This document shows positions 37,568-47,241 of a stretch of 64,000 nucleotides of DNA, piece after piece. The DNA comes from an uncultured Helicobacter sp. (GTDB lineage Bacteria > Campylobacterota > Campylobacteria > Campylobacterales > Helicobacteraceae). The DNA lies in assembly GCF_947367035.1 (NCBI RefSeq), contig NZ_CANBCA010000002.1:1-64000 (forward strand), given 5' to 3'. The translations under genes and the position numbers were made by a program. The notes below the pieces were generated by a model. That model saw nothing but the letters and a program-made list of their open reading frames with translations, made no database searches and was not told the DNA's origin. Positions within the stretch are counted from its first letter, which is position 1. Every line of letters starts with the position of its first letter.

Positions 37568-38335
37568 TTATAATCCTAATGAATCTTCAACACTATATAA
37601 TCCATTAGACTGCTTATGTAGCCAAAGGGCAGCTTTGATTGCTCCTTGTGCAAAAGTTGTGCGAGAAGTAGCAGTATGGATTAATTCTAAATATTCTCCC
37701 TCACCATAAAACCCAACATTATGGATTCCAGCAACATCTCCTCCACGCAAGGACATTACACCGATCTCATCTTTACTGCGCTCACCAATATTACCATTTC
37801 TACCACTTGTGCGCACTTTATCTAGCTCCAAACTTCTAGCTCTTGCACAAGTTTGTGCTAAACGCAAAGCTGTCCCGCTAGGAGAATCTTTTTTATAATG
37901 GTGATGAGTTTCTATAATTTCAATATCAAAATCACTTAAAGCACTTGCTACTAATTTAACTGCTTTATTTAATACTGCAATACCCAAAGACATATTGCTA
38001 GCATATAAAATAGGCATTTTTTTAGAAGCTTCTCTAATGAGATTCTCGTGGTGGAATTCTAACCCTGTTGTGCCAATTACAATTGGTTTTGGATTATCAA
38101 GAGCCACTTCCAGCAATGCCCTAGTGCCTTCTGCGGTTGTAAAATCAATAACTACATCAGAGCTTTCAAGCAGAACTTTCAAATCACCTGTAATTAAAAC
38201 ACCTGGGTCAATAGAAAAATCTAAATCTTTACGCACATACACGCATTCTAATTTTATGTCTTGACTTCTTCTTGCCAAATCCACAACCAATTTTCCAACA
38301 CGCCCACCAGCTCCAAAGACTCCAATGCCTAACAT
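37568..38335 (-). CDS. dapB: 4-hydroxy-tetrahydrodipicolinate reductase
   Basis: NAD(P)H-dependent reductase of the lysine/diaminopimelate pathway. 255 residues with the Rossmann motif GAGGRVGKLV, DFTTAEGTRA, TTGLE, the catalytic loop ETHHHYKKDSPSGTA and GDVAGIHNVGF. It lies 12 bases downstream of trxB and immediately upstream of purF in a minus-strand run. Confidence 0.95.
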   Translation of the reverse strand: MLGIGVFGAGGRVGKLVVDLARRSQDIKLECVYVRKDLDFSIDPGVLITGDLKVLLESSDVVIDFTTAEGTRALLEVALDNPKPIVIGTTGLEFHHENLIREASKKMPILYASNMSLGIAVLNKAVKLVASALSDFDIEIIETHHHYKKDSPSGTALRLAQTCARARSLELDKVRTSGRNGNIGERSKDEIGVMSLRGGDVAGIHNVGFYGEGEYLELIHTATSRTTFAQGAIKAALWLHKQSNGLYSVEDSLGL

Positions 38336-38347
38336 AAAAAATACTCC

Positions 38348-39286
38348 TTATTTATGATGTTCAATGTATTCAATTGCTCCAAGTGCTGCTGTTGCACCAT
38401 CTGCTGCCGCACATATAACTTGCTTTGACGCTTCTGCTCTCAAATCTCCTGCAACAAATAATCCCGGAATATTTGTTTCCATTTTAAGATTCACAATTGC
38501 CTGTCCATATTCATTGATTGCGCACAAAGTGCTACCATCTTCTTGCATAAGCACTGTATTATTCACATTAAAACCAATCAACACAAAGATTCCATCTACT
38601 TTAATTTCTTTTGAAGTTTGATTTTCTATATGTTTCAACTTCAATCCAGTAACACCTGATGTATCGCCACAAATCTCTTCAATACTATAAGGAGTTAAAA
38701 ATTCAATTTTTGTCTCCTTTTTAGCACGTTCCAATGTAACAGGAGAAGCACGAAAAGCATTTCTACGATGAATCAATGTAACCTTAGAACAAATCTTAGC
38801 AAGATAAATAGATTCCTCTACTGCTGTATCGCCTCCACCAAGCACTGCAACTTCTTTATTTTTATAAAAGAATCCATCACAAGTTGCACACGAACTCACT
38901 CCTTTTCCCCAATAGACATCTTCACCCTTGACGCCTGAACGTTTTGGACTACCACCTGTTGCAACGATAACTGCTTTAGCTTCTATTTCCCTGTGATCAT
39001 TTAATACAACTACAAAATAATGGTCCTTTTTTTTAACTCGCAACACTTCTGACATTTCGTGCTTTAAACCAAATCTAAAGCATTGCTCTTGCCAAGGCAT
39101 CATAAAATCAAATCCACTTTTGACTTCTGCAACACCTGGATAATTTTCCATTTCACTGCTAGAAGTAATCTGACCTCCGGGCATACCCTTTTCAAACATT
39201 ACAACTTCTCTTAATCCTCCACGTGTCGCATATAATCCTGCGCTAAGTCCAGCAGGTCCCCCACCAATGATTGCTAAATCTAACAT
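38348..39286 (-). CDS. trxB: Thioredoxin reductase
   Basis: FAD/NADPH enzyme that reduces thioredoxin. 312 residues: FAD motif [19 protein letters not shown], redox CATC in [16 protein letters not shown] motif [14 protein letters not shown]-terminal FAD motif [24 protein letters not shown]. It lies downstream of trxA, separated by one small membrane-anchored gene. All are on the minus strand and probably share the promoter at 40167-40172. Confidence 0.96.
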   Translation of the reverse strand: MLDLAIIGGGPAGLSAGLYATRGGLREVVMFEKGMPGGQITSSSEMENYPGVAEVKSGFDFMMPWQEQCFRFGLKHEMSEVLRVKKKDHYFVVVLNDHREIEAKAVIVATGGSPKRSGVKGEDVYWGKGVSSCATCDGFFYKNKEVAVLGGGDTAVEESIYLAKICSKVTLIHRRNAFRASPVTLERAKKETKIEFLTPYSIEEICGDTSGVTGLKLKHIENQTSKEIKVDGIFVLIGFNVNNTVLMQEDGSTLCAINEYGQAIVNLKMETNIPGLFVAGDLRAEASKQVICAAADGATAALGAIEYIEHHK

Positions 39287-39295
39287 TTTTGCTCC

Positions 39296-39778
39296 TTACT
39301 TTTCATTTTCTCTAAAATTAACTAATTTATAAATTCCATTCTCTTTTAAATACGTATAAAGTTTGGAATCCTTACTATCTTGTTTCACAATAAAACATTG
39401 CGGTAATATCTTTACATCAAACTCATGAATTAATTTCAGCATTAAAGTGCTAGAAATTTTCAATTCTATAAGATTTTTGATATGTTTTTGCATCTCTTGA
39501 CCTTGTTGATAAAAGTCAATTGCTAAAGTAGGACTTTCTTGTGTGTTTTTTGTTAAAAACTCTATAAAATTTGGGGTGAATGAACTATAAAAACACAATT
39601 TATATCTTGAAGATTGTGGCACAAAAAGGCTAATTGAGTCATCTTGCTTTTGATAAAAGGAATCCTCATTAAAATTAATTTTTGAAGTAGATGTAAAAGA
39701 GTATTGGTAATATAAAAATGCACCAACTATGAAAACAATAACGAATACGAGGGGAAGACCAGGGCAGCACTTCTTCAT
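39296..39778 (-). CDS. Membrane-anchored, degenerate thioredoxin-like protein
   Basis: 160 residues with an N-terminal membrane anchor (about 8-26) preceded by MKKCC. The rest would face the periplasm. The pattern YKLCFYSS...HEFDVKILPQCFIV resembles a thioredoxin fold including the cis-Pro loop, but no CXXC motif is present. The resemblance and the position between trxA and trxB suggest a redox-related role; this is inference from weak similarity. It is 9 bases from trxB and 35 bases from trxA. Confidence 0.55.
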   Translation of the reverse strand: MKKCCPGLPLVFVIVFIVGAFLYYQYSFTSTSKINFNEDSFYQKQDDSISLFVPQSSRYKLCFYSSFTPNFIEFLTKNTQESPTLAIDFYQQGQEMQKHIKNLIELKISSTLMLKLIHEFDVKILPQCFIVKQDSKDSKLYTYLKENGIYKLVNFRENEK

Positions 39779-39813
39779 ACTACTTCTCCCCGTTGATAAG
39801 TTTTTAAAAACAC

Positions 39814-40131
39814 TTATAATAAGCCATCTAATTTTTCTTTAAAGTCCTGTTCGGAAGCTGCTCCAATCATTTCATCTACCTTTTCTCCATTTTTATAAAA
39901 GAAGATAGTTGGGATAGAGCGAATCCCAAATTTAGTTGCAAGTTCTTGTTGTTCATCAGTATTAACTTTACAAATTTTTGCTTTACCTGCATATTGTGAT
40001 GCAAGATTATCAATCACAGGGGCAATCATTCTGCAAGGTCCGCACCAAGGAGCCCAAAAATCCACCATTACAACACCTTCTTTGATGATTTCATCAAAAT
40101 TTTTTTCTGTTAATTCAATATAGCCAGCCAT
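39814..40131 (-). CDS. trxA: Thioredoxin
   Basis: 105 residues with the active site DFWAPWCGPCRM (CGPC) and the cis-Pro segment IRSIPTIFFYKNG. General cytoplasmic disulfide reductant, recycled by the TrxB encoded downstream. A good ribosome binding site (AAGGAG) and a TATAAT box upstream indicate that it heads the transcript. Confidence 0.97.
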   Translation of the reverse strand: MAGYIELTEKNFDEIIKEGVVMVDFWAPWCGPCRMIAPVIDNLASQYAGKAKICKVNTDEQQELATKFGIRSIPTIFFYKNGEKVDEMIGAASEQDFKEKLDGLL

Positions 40132-40166
40132 AATTTTCTCCTTAAAATTTTAAATTTTATCTGCGC

Positions 40167-40172
40167 ATTATA
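40167..40172 (-). promoter_or_regulatory. -10 box for the trxA-led operon
   Basis: A perfect TATAAT on the minus strand (context TTGTATAATGCG), giving a leader of about 30 bases to trxA. Confidence 0.6.
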
Positions 40173-40250
40173 CAACGAATAACTTAAAAAATAAAAAATT
40201 TTGAAATTCTTTTAGTTAAATATTTTTTTACTTAAGGTATTATTTTTTAA

Positions 40251-41549
40251 TTATTGCATAAGCTCAATTAATTTTTGAACGCTTTCTTCATAGCTAATTG
40301 TTTCATTGTAGCTTTGTTTTAAATATTCTTCCATTCCATTTTTTTTTGCAATTGCCTCATCTAAATCTTTATCACTTCCTGCCTGATAAGCACCGATTCT
40401 AACCAACACTTCATTTTCTTTTAGTAAAGAATAGAGGCGTCTAAACTTCCTTGCTGCCTCTATATGCTCCTGTTTTGTTATATCTCCCATAAGCCTTGAA
40501 GCAGAATTTAAAATATTAATAGGGGGATAGATTCCAAAATCTGTCAAAGAGCGGTCTAACACAATATGTCCATCTAAAATACTTCTACTTTGGTCTGCAA
40601 TTGGGTCACTCATATCATCACCTTCTACAAGCACCGTAAAATAAGCAGTAATTGAGCCATGTCCCTCTTCTTTTCCTGCCCTTTCCATTAATTGAGGCAA
40701 AAGTGTCAAAACAGAAGGGGGGTATCCTTTGCTTGTTGGTGGCTCTCCAAGAGCAAGTCCAATTTCTCTTTGAGCCATTGCAAAACGGGTTACAGAATCC
40801 ATCATAAATAAAACATCTTCACCTTTGGCTTTAAAGTATTCCGCTACACTCATTGCAGCAAAGGCACCATATTTCCTCATCAAAGGTGAATCATCACTTG
40901 TAGCAACTATAAGCACGGTATTAGTTAAATCTCCTCCTAGGTTTTTTTCTACAAACTCTGGCACTTCTCTTCCACGCTCTCCAATAAGGGCAATTACTTT
41001 AATCTTTGCTGTTGCACCACGCACAATCATTCCCATTAAGGTAGATTTTCCAACCCCACTTCCAGCAAAAATCCCTAGTTTCTGTCCTTTACCACAAGTC
41101 AGTAGTCCATCAATACTTTTAACCCCTACACTAAAAACCTCATTAATCATTCCACGTTGCATTGCTGCAATAGGAGGACGAATAATTGGCATTGCACCTT
41201 CAGCTTTCAAAACACCTTTACCATCTATGGGCTCTCCTAATGGGTTAATCACTCTTCCAAGTAATTCAAGACCAATAGGAATCTGCAATCCACGTGTATT
41301 CAAATAAACTTTATCCCCTACTTTCATTCCTTCAATAAATGAAAAAGGTGTAATTTTGAAACTCTCTTTTTCTAAAGCCGTTACCATACCCATTGCATTA
41401 TTATCTTCCCCTACAATTCGGACAATATCGCCAATACGAGGAACTAATCCATTAGCAGATAAAAACCCTTGTTCCACTTTGATAATCAAACCAAATGCAG
41501 GAGAAAGATTCAAACTATTAAGACGTTCTTTTAAACTTTGTAGGGACAT
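40251..41549 (-). CDS. fliI: Flagellar export ATPase FliI
   Basis: 432 residues of the F1-ATPase beta-like type III export ATPase family. It has Walker A GIFAGSGVGKSTLM, IALIGERGREVPEF, VTRFAMAQREIGLALGEPP and GSITAYFTVLVEGDDMSDPI. It energises export of flagellar rod, hook and filament subunits. It is monocistronic here on the minus strand, divergent from gpsA. A weak ribosome binding site precedes the ATG. Confidence 0.95.
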   Translation of the reverse strand: MSLQSLKERLNSLNLSPAFGLIIKVEQGFLSANGLVPRIGDIVRIVGEDNNAMGMVTALEKESFKITPFSFIEGMKVGDKVYLNTRGLQIPIGLELLGRVINPLGEPIDGKGVLKAEGAMPIIRPPIAAMQRGMINEVFSVGVKSIDGLLTCGKGQKLGIFAGSGVGKSTLMGMIVRGATAKIKVIALIGERGREVPEFVEKNLGGDLTNTVLIVATSDDSPLMRKYGAFAAMSVAEYFKAKGEDVLFMMDSVTRFAMAQREIGLALGEPPTSKGYPPSVLTLLPQLMERAGKEEGHGSITAYFTVLVEGDDMSDPIADQSRSILDGHIVLDRSLTDFGIYPPINILNSASRLMGDITKQEHIEAARKFRRLYSLLKENEVLVRIGAYQAGSDKDLDEAIAKKNGMEEYLKQSYNETISYEESVQKLIELMQ

Positions 41550-41647
41550 TAAGGCTCTTTTATTTTAATTTCAACGAAGTAGAATTTTAATATATTTTTA
41601 CTAAAATTATCACTTCAAAAATTAAATTTGATTTTTCAAGGATAAAA

Positions 41648-42532
41648 ATGCCAAAAATAAGCGTATTTGGTGGAGGTGCGTGGGGAAAGGCTTTACATTT
41701 TGCCTTTAGCCAAGCAAACGATTGCTACATTGTTTCTCGTAAAAATCTGGGGATAAAATCACAAATCACTTCTCAAGAGGCACAAAATAGCGATTTTTTC
41801 ATTGTTGCAATTGCTAGCTCTGCGTTACATACTTGGCTTGCAACTTCACCTCTACCGACACACGCCAAAATTTTAGTTGCCTCCAAAGGAATCGCACAAG
41901 GACAATTTGTCAGTGAAATCTTTGAAAACTTTTATCCGCAAAGCAAACTCTGTTTTTTAGCTGGACCAAGCTTTGCAAAAGAAGTGCAAGCTTCACTCCC
42001 TTGTGCATTAAATGTTCATTCTAGTGAAATAAATAATGCTAAAGAATGGTTAGGACTATTTCCAAATTCTATTAAACCTTACGCTTGCAATGATGTGATA
42101 GGTGGTGAAATCAGTGGAGCATATAAAAATGTCATTGCAATTGCAAGTGGAATTTGTGAAGGAATGAAACTTGGTAACAATGCACGCTCTTCACTTGTGG
42201 CGCGCGGACTTGTAGAAATGACACGTTTTGGAAAATATTTTGGCGCACAGGATTCTACATTCTTAGGACTTTCTGGTGCGGGGGATTTATTTTTAACTGC
42301 CAACTCAATTCTCTCGCGCAATTTTCGCGTAGGAATTGGCTTGGCTTCGGGTAGAACATTACCTATAATTTTAAAAGAAATTGGAGAAATTGCAGAAGGT
42401 GTAAAAACTTCTCAAGAAATTTATTCTATTAGTCAAAAACACAACATTTACACCCCAATTGCGAAAGAAGTTGCACTCATTATGAAAGGGAAAAACCCAA
42501 AACAAAGCCTAAACGATTTAATGAAAAGCTAA
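41648..42532 (+). CDS. gpsA: Glycerol-3-phosphate dehydrogenase [NAD(P)+]
   Basis: Makes sn-glycerol 3-phosphate for phospholipids. 294 residues with Rossmann motif FGGGAWGKALH, LAGPSFAKEV, catalytic Lys in SGAYKNVIAIASGIC, and GLSGAGDL. Ribosome binding site AAGGA precedes the ATG. It is convergent with cheW and separated from it by a hairpin. Confidence 0.95.
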   Translation: MPKISVFGGGAWGKALHFAFSQANDCYIVSRKNLGIKSQITSQEAQNSDFFIVAIASSALHTWLATSPLPTHAKILVASKGIAQGQFVSEIFENFYPQSKLCFLAGPSFAKEVQASLPCALNVHSSEINNAKEWLGLFPNSIKPYACNDVIGGEISGAYKNVIAIASGICEGMKLGNNARSSLVARGLVEMTRFGKYFGAQDSTFLGLSGAGDLFLTANSILSRNFRVGIGLASGRTLPIILKEIGEIAEGVKTSQEIYSISQKHNIYTPIAKEVALIMKGKNPKQSLNDLMKS

Positions 42533-42556
42533 TAGTTAAATGGTTAAATTAAATTG

Positions 42557-42575
42557 TCAAGCCAAAAAGGCTTGA
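42557..42575. terminator. Hairpin between convergent gpsA and cheW
   Basis: TCAAGCC-AAAAA-GGCTTGA, a perfect 7-bp stem. It serves both directions; the downstream sequence is A/T-rich but lacks a long T-run. Confidence 0.5.
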
Positions 42576-42578
42576 AAG

Positions 42579-43070
42579 TTAAAAAGTGCGTTTTAAAAGT
42601 TCTTCAGGTCTCAAAATCGTAATAATTCTGTCGTCTCTCTTTCCTACACCATAAATTAAATTTTCATCTTGACTAATGGTTTCTGGCGTAGGGTCAATGT
42701 CTGATTCTTTAATACGCACAGCCTCTGTTAAGCGGTCAATAACGAATCCTGCGCGCTCTTCTTGATTCCGAATTACAATATAACGAGTATCCTCTGTTGG
42801 CTTTTCATAAGGCAAACCAAATTTCAAACGCAGATTAATTAGTGGAACAACCCAACCACGCATATTAAACACTCCCAATACATAATTAGGCACTCCTGGA
42901 ACTCTTGTGTATTCTAAAGGTTTAATGATTTCTTGAATACTCAAGATTGGCACTGCAAATTCTTCTGACCCAACTACAAAAGCAACAAGCTGAATAACAT
43001 TTTCTGTCTCAACTGCTGGTTTTTTTTGTGCTTGTTGTTTTTGTAAAACATCTTGTAATTGATTACTCAT
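42579..43070 (-). CDS. cheW: CheW chemotaxis coupling protein
   Basis: 163 residues, single CheW domain (FVVGSEEFAVPILSIQEII, RVPGVPNYVLGVFNMRGWVVPLINLRLKFG). It bridges chemoreceptors such as that at 10125-12125 to CheA. The ATG overlaps the cheA stop codon by one base. Gene order cheV-cheAY-cheW matches H. pylori HP0393-HP0391. Confidence 0.95.
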   Translation of the reverse strand: MSNQLQDVLQKQQAQKKPAVETENVIQLVAFVVGSEEFAVPILSIQEIIKPLEYTRVPGVPNYVLGVFNMRGWVVPLINLRLKFGLPYEKPTEDTRYIVIRNQEERAGFVIDRLTEAVRIKESDIDPTPETISQDENLIYGVGKRDDRIITILRPEELLKRTF

Positions 43071-45484
43071 TATTCTGTTACCTCCACAGTTAGGTTAATA
43101 TTTCGCTTCACAACATTCATTAGATATTCTGGTGAATAAGGTTTAGTAATATACTCTGTCATTCCAGATTCTACACCGCGCATTCTATCAGTCTTACTTG
43201 TCCGACTTGTAACTGCAACAAGTGGTAGATTTTTAAATTTAGCATATTTACGAATTTCCGCAGCTAATGTATAACCATCCATTTTAGGCATTTCAATATC
43301 AATTAAAACTGCATCAAAATGCTTATCTCCATTTTTAATAATATCTAGCGCTTCTACTCCATTGGTTGCTTCTGTCAAAGTAATTCCTAGCGGTTTTAGC
43401 GATTTTCTCATAATTGCTCTATCTGTCATAGAGTCATCTACAATTAAAACTTGATAATCACTTGGCGAGCTTTTTTCTTTTTTAGTTTCACTTTCTTGAA
43501 TCAGTTTATTGATACTAACCTTGACTTGTTTTGCCATTTGCATCATCGCAGCAATATCAACAATCAATGTTACTCTACCATCACCACGAATTGTCGCACC
43601 TGCAATTCCTTCTGTGCCTTTTAAATAAGAACCGAGTGATTTAATAACAACCTCTTCTTGTCCAATCAAGAAATCAACAATAATGCCAATCTTATTTTCT
43701 GCTAAACCAATAACAACAACATAAGCTTGTTCTGAATCATCAAAAACAGAATCTACTCCAAAAATATCCGCCAAACGCACCAATGGCAATACTTCATTTC
43801 TTAAACGCAACACGCTTTTATTTTCTACCGTGTAAATTTCATCTTGTGAGATTCTAACTGTCTCAATAACTGAAGCAAGAGGAATCGCATAAAACTCTTC
43901 TTGCACTCCAACAAGCAGGGATTGAATAATTGCTAGAGTGAGTGGAATCTTGAGTTTTAAAGTCGTGCCTTCTCCATTGACACTCTCTACATCAATAATA
44001 CCATTAAGTTTCTCAATATTGGTCTTAACAACATCCATTCCCACTCCACGTCCACTGACATTAGTAACAACTTTTGCAGTTGAGAAACCTGCCTTAAAGA
44101 TTAAACCATAAGCTTCCTTATCTGTCATAGAATCTGCTTCACGCTCACTAATTAAACCTTTTTCTACTGCTTTAGAACGCAAAATATCTGCGTCCATTCC
44201 TTTACCATCATCTTTAATTTCTACAACAATATGATTACCTTCATTGTAAGCTTTCAATTCAACCGTTCCTTGCTCTGGCTTACCTGCTGCAACCCTATCT
44301 TCTTTAGATTCCACACCGTGATCACACGCATTTCTAATTAAATGCACTAGAGGATCACCAATTTCTTCTACAATGGATTTATCAAGTTCGGTTTCTTCTC
44401 CACTAATAACCAAATCAATATTTTTACCAAGATCCCTTGAAAGATCGCGAACCATACGAGGGAATTTATTAAATACTCTACCAATGGGTAACATTCTTGT
44501 TTTCATAACTGCAAGTTGAATATCAGTTGTTACCATAGAAACACTAGCAACGACCTGATTAAGTTCTTCTAAGAACTTTTCACCTTCATAACGTTCTTCT
44601 ACATCATTATAGATTTTAATTAAACGATTCTTGCCAAGAACAAGCTCACCAATTAAATTCATCAAGCTATCAAGACGTTTGACATCTACACGAATCGTTT
44701 GTTCCATTGCAGTTGCAGGGGCTTTAGCTTCTTCGCCCCCTGCGCGAGGTTTCGCTGGAGTGGGCTTTGCTGCCACAGGTTTCGCGGTAGCTGCTGGAGC
44801 TGCAGGCTTTACCGCGACAGCAGGAGCTGGAGCTGTTGCAGGAGTTGCCCCTTCAGTTACTTCTCCGGGTGCTTGCACATCACCTAATTCACCTTTTGCA
44901 CGCTTTTCTTCACGTTTTTTCTTATCTTCTTCTTGTCGCTTATTAAGTAGTCTTTCTATTTCTTTTTCAACTTCTTCAGGGGACATATTCGCATAATCAG
45001 GATCTGGTTCGTCTGATTCTGGCTCTGATGCTTGTGGGGCAGCCTCTGCTACAGGAACTTCTGCAGAATCAGAAGCCTGTGGAGACTCGCCTTTAGAAAT
45101 CGCATCTAATCTTTCAACGACACTAGCAATATCTCCATCTAAGCCTGTATTTGCATCTGTTCCAGTATCACGAATTGCATTTAATAACTTTTTCATAAAG
45201 TCAATAGACTCTAAAACAACATCCATAATATCTGGAGTAATTGCTAATTCACCGTGTCTTGCTTTATTTAAAACATCCTCCATATGATGTGTTAAATGTG
45301 TTAGCACTGAAAAATTTAAAAATGAACCAGAACCTTTAATAGTATGAGCCACCCTAAAGATTCTATTTAAGAGGTCTAAATCATCAGGATTATTTTCTAA
45401 CTCTACTAAATCTTGGTCAAGCTGCTCAACCATCTCAAAAGCTTCAATAAGAAAATCCTCTAGTATTTCTTGCATTTCATCCAT
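43070..45484 (-). CDS. cheA: CheA histidine kinase fused to a CheY-like receiver (CheAY)
   Basis: 804 residues: HPt domain with phospho-acceptor His47 (VAHTIKGSGSF), a long Ala/Pro/Glu/Lys-rich linker (about 130-260) in place of an obvious P2 domain, dimerisation helices, kinase domain (HLIRNACDHGVES, DDGKGMD, GRGVGMDVV), CheW-like domain, and a C-terminal receiver (VLIVDDSMTDRAIMRK, Asp in VLIDIEMPKMDG). The fusion is the normal Campylobacterota arrangement. Ribosome binding site AAGGAAGG precedes the ATG. Confidence 0.95.
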   Translation of the reverse strand: MDEMQEILEDFLIEAFEMVEQLDQDLVELENNPDDLDLLNRIFRVAHTIKGSGSFLNFSVLTHLTHHMEDVLNKARHGELAITPDIMDVVLESIDFMKKLLNAIRDTGTDANTGLDGDIASVVERLDAISKGESPQASDSAEVPVAEAAPQASEPESDEPDPDYANMSPEEVEKEIERLLNKRQEEDKKKREEKRAKGELGDVQAPGEVTEGATPATAPAPAVAVKPAAPAATAKPVAAKPTPAKPRAGGEEAKAPATAMEQTIRVDVKRLDSLMNLIGELVLGKNRLIKIYNDVEERYEGEKFLEELNQVVASVSMVTTDIQLAVMKTRMLPIGRVFNKFPRMVRDLSRDLGKNIDLVISGEETELDKSIVEEIGDPLVHLIRNACDHGVESKEDRVAAGKPEQGTVELKAYNEGNHIVVEIKDDGKGMDADILRSKAVEKGLISEREADSMTDKEAYGLIFKAGFSTAKVVTNVSGRGVGMDVVKTNIEKLNGIIDVESVNGEGTTLKLKIPLTLAIIQSLLVGVQEEFYAIPLASVIETVRISQDEIYTVENKSVLRLRNEVLPLVRLADIFGVDSVFDDSEQAYVVVIGLAENKIGIIVDFLIGQEEVVIKSLGSYLKGTEGIAGATIRGDGRVTLIVDIAAMMQMAKQVKVSINKLIQESETKKEKSSPSDYQVLIVDDSMTDRAIMRKSLKPLGITLTEATNGVEALDIIKNGDKHFDAVLIDIEMPKMDGYTLAAEIRKYAKFKNLPLVAVTSRTSKTDRMRGVESGMTEYITKPYSPEYLMNVVKRNINLTVEVTE

Positions 45485-45516
45485 AGTTATACCTTCCTTA
45501 TAAAATAAAATCTACA

Positions 45517-46470
45517 CTAATTACCGCTGTATTTATTAACAATTCTTGAAATTTCATCGTGAAATTTGTTTCCATCAAATTTAACAAGATAAGATTCTGC
45601 ACCCGCCTCTTTACCACGAATTTCGCTAAATTTATCACTAATAGATGAACTAAAAACAATTGGAATTTTAGCAAATCTTGGGTCTTCTTTAACTTTTGCT
45701 GCAAAATGAAATCCGTCCATTTGTGGCATTTCAATATCCGAAATGATAATTTTGAGTTGCTTAATTAAATTATCACCATAATTTTCGTAGAGTTTTTGAA
45801 GTTTTTGTAATCCTGCTTCTCCATTATTGGCTTCTGCAACATCAAATCCCATTTTTTCCAAAAACTCTTTTAAAATTTTTCTGGCTATGGCACTATCATC
45901 AAGCACTAATGCCAACCCATTAAATTTATTATAAGTGCGTTCTGCGCTCATTTCAGGATGATAGAAGCCCAAATCTTGCACAACACTCTCTAAATCTAAA
46001 ACCAATAGAACTTGGTCGCCTTCAATCCTCGTAACACCTGTAATTTTACTTTTATCCATATTAGATTCAGCAGAAGAACTAAAATGTGCAGGCTCAATAT
46101 CTTTCCAATTAATGCGGCGAATACGTTTTGCCTCATGCACAATAAAACCTATCATAATATTATTAAACTCTGCTATGATTACACGAGGCTTAATTTTTTT
46201 ATTTTTTGGAACTTCAACATTCATCCATTTTGCAAGGTTAATCACAGGGATTACAACACCTCGCAAATCAAAAATCCCTTCTATATAATCAGGCACACCT
46301 GGTAATTCTGTAAGTTCCGGTAAGCGGATAATTTCATTAACTTTTGCAACATTAATGCCATAAATCCCCTCATATAACTTACCTTTTTCAAGCTTATGAA
46401 TTCTAAAATCTACCAGCTCCATTTCGTTGGTTCCGATTTTTAGAGCATCATCTCGTCCAAAGTTTGACAC
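45517..46470 (-). CDS. cheV: CheV chemotaxis coupling/receiver protein (CheV3-like by position)
   Basis: 317 residues: N-terminal CheW-like domain (GINVAKVNEIIRLP, LPGVPDYIEGIFDLRGVVIPVINLAKWM) and C-terminal receiver (LVLDDSAIARKILKEFL, Asp in IIISDIEMPQMDG). I chose the GTG at 46468-46470, which has AAAAGGAG seven bases upstream; a TTG six codons earlier overlaps lpxH without a ribosome binding site. By order it corresponds to H. pylori cheV3 (HP0393). Confidence 0.92.
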   Translation of the reverse strand: MSNFGRDDALKIGTNEMELVDFRIHKLEKGKLYEGIYGINVAKVNEIIRLPELTELPGVPDYIEGIFDLRGVVIPVINLAKWMNVEVPKNKKIKPRVIIAEFNNIMIGFIVHEAKRIRRINWKDIEPAHFSSSAESNMDKSKITGVTRIEGDQVLLVLDLESVVQDLGFYHPEMSAERTYNKFNGLALVLDDSAIARKILKEFLEKMGFDVAEANNGEAGLQKLQKLYENYGDNLIKQLKIIISDIEMPQMDGFHFAAKVKEDPRFAKIPIVFSSSISDKFSEIRGKEAGAESYLVKFDGNKFHDEISRIVNKYSGN

Positions 46471-46471
46471 C

Positions 46472-47230
46472 TCAAAACTCCTTTTCAATTAAGGATAAAC
46501 AATAATTTGTATATTCTACAACAAAATATTGTTTTTTACAAGCAAAAAATGGTAACCCAATATAATTTACAGAATGAAATCTTGCACTTTTCCCCCAATG
46601 AAAATGCCCTTCTATAATATAAGAATCTATTGGAATTGCTAAAGTTTTTTGATAACTCTCAATACGCAAAAGTGCTAATTTATCATCATTTGATAGCGCT
46701 TTGCTTGCAGAATAGCTTTGATTTTTTAATCTTTTTTTGTTTTGTAAATAATGCAAAATTTTTGGATATAAAAAAGAAGAAAAAAGATTTAAAAACTTAA
46801 TAAAAAAATTTTGACGAATTATTTTAGTATAAAACGCATAATGCCAATTTAAAAACACATCGCCGTGCGCCAAATAAGCCTTGTTTTTTCCAAAATCAAA
46901 GCAAATCGGTTGGGATTCTAAAGGAAAGCAACAAATATTTTTAAAATACGAAATTTGTGACAATAAAAAATCATGATTCCCCTCAAAATAATAAATTTCG
47001 TGTTTTAAGGATAATTGCTCTAGCAATTCAAGTGCTTTTTGATTGTCTTTTATTGATTTTTGCACTCCACCGACTAAAAAATCAAAAATATCGCCCATTA
47101 AAAATATTTGCTTTCTAGAAGATTGCAAAAGCTCCTGAAATATAGAATCTAATGTATTTTGATAAAGACTATGATGAGAATCCGCAATAAAAATTGCCCC
47201 TTCTTGAATCCTCAAAACTTTGCTTATCAT
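46472..47230 (-). CDS. lpxH: UDP-2,3-diacylglucosamine hydrolase-like metallophosphoesterase
   Basis: 252 residues with the calcineurin-like metal motifs FIADSHHS, LMGDIFDFL, FEGNHDFLLS, YLAHGDVFLNW and IIEGHFHWG. This fits LpxH in the lipid A pathway, making lipid X. It corresponds to HP0394 by position. It sits between argC and cheV on the minus strand, one base before the cheV start. Substrate assignment is by family and neighbourhood, not proven by motif alone. Confidence 0.82.
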   Translation of the reverse strand: MISKVLRIQEGAIFIADSHHSLYQNTLDSIFQELLQSSRKQIFLMGDIFDFLVGGVQKSIKDNQKALELLEQLSLKHEIYYFEGNHDFLLSQISYFKNICCFPLESQPICFDFGKNKAYLAHGDVFLNWHYAFYTKIIRQNFFIKFLNLFSSFLYPKILHYLQNKKRLKNQSYSASKALSNDDKLALLRIESYQKTLAIPIDSYIIEGHFHWGKSARFHSVNYIGLPFFACKKQYFVVEYTNYCLSLIEKEF

Positions 47231-47241
47231 TACAAATCACT

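Noticed and set aside
40825-41307. 160-codon open frame opposite fliI
   Set aside because: Shadow of the strongly conserved FliI coding frame; product is not protein-like and has no start signal.
44631-44996. Long open frame opposite cheA on the plus strand (121 codons)
   Set aside because: It lies opposite the Ala/Pro-rich linker of CheA. Low-complexity GC-richer sequence leaves the opposite strand open by chance. No ribosome binding site or recognisable protein.
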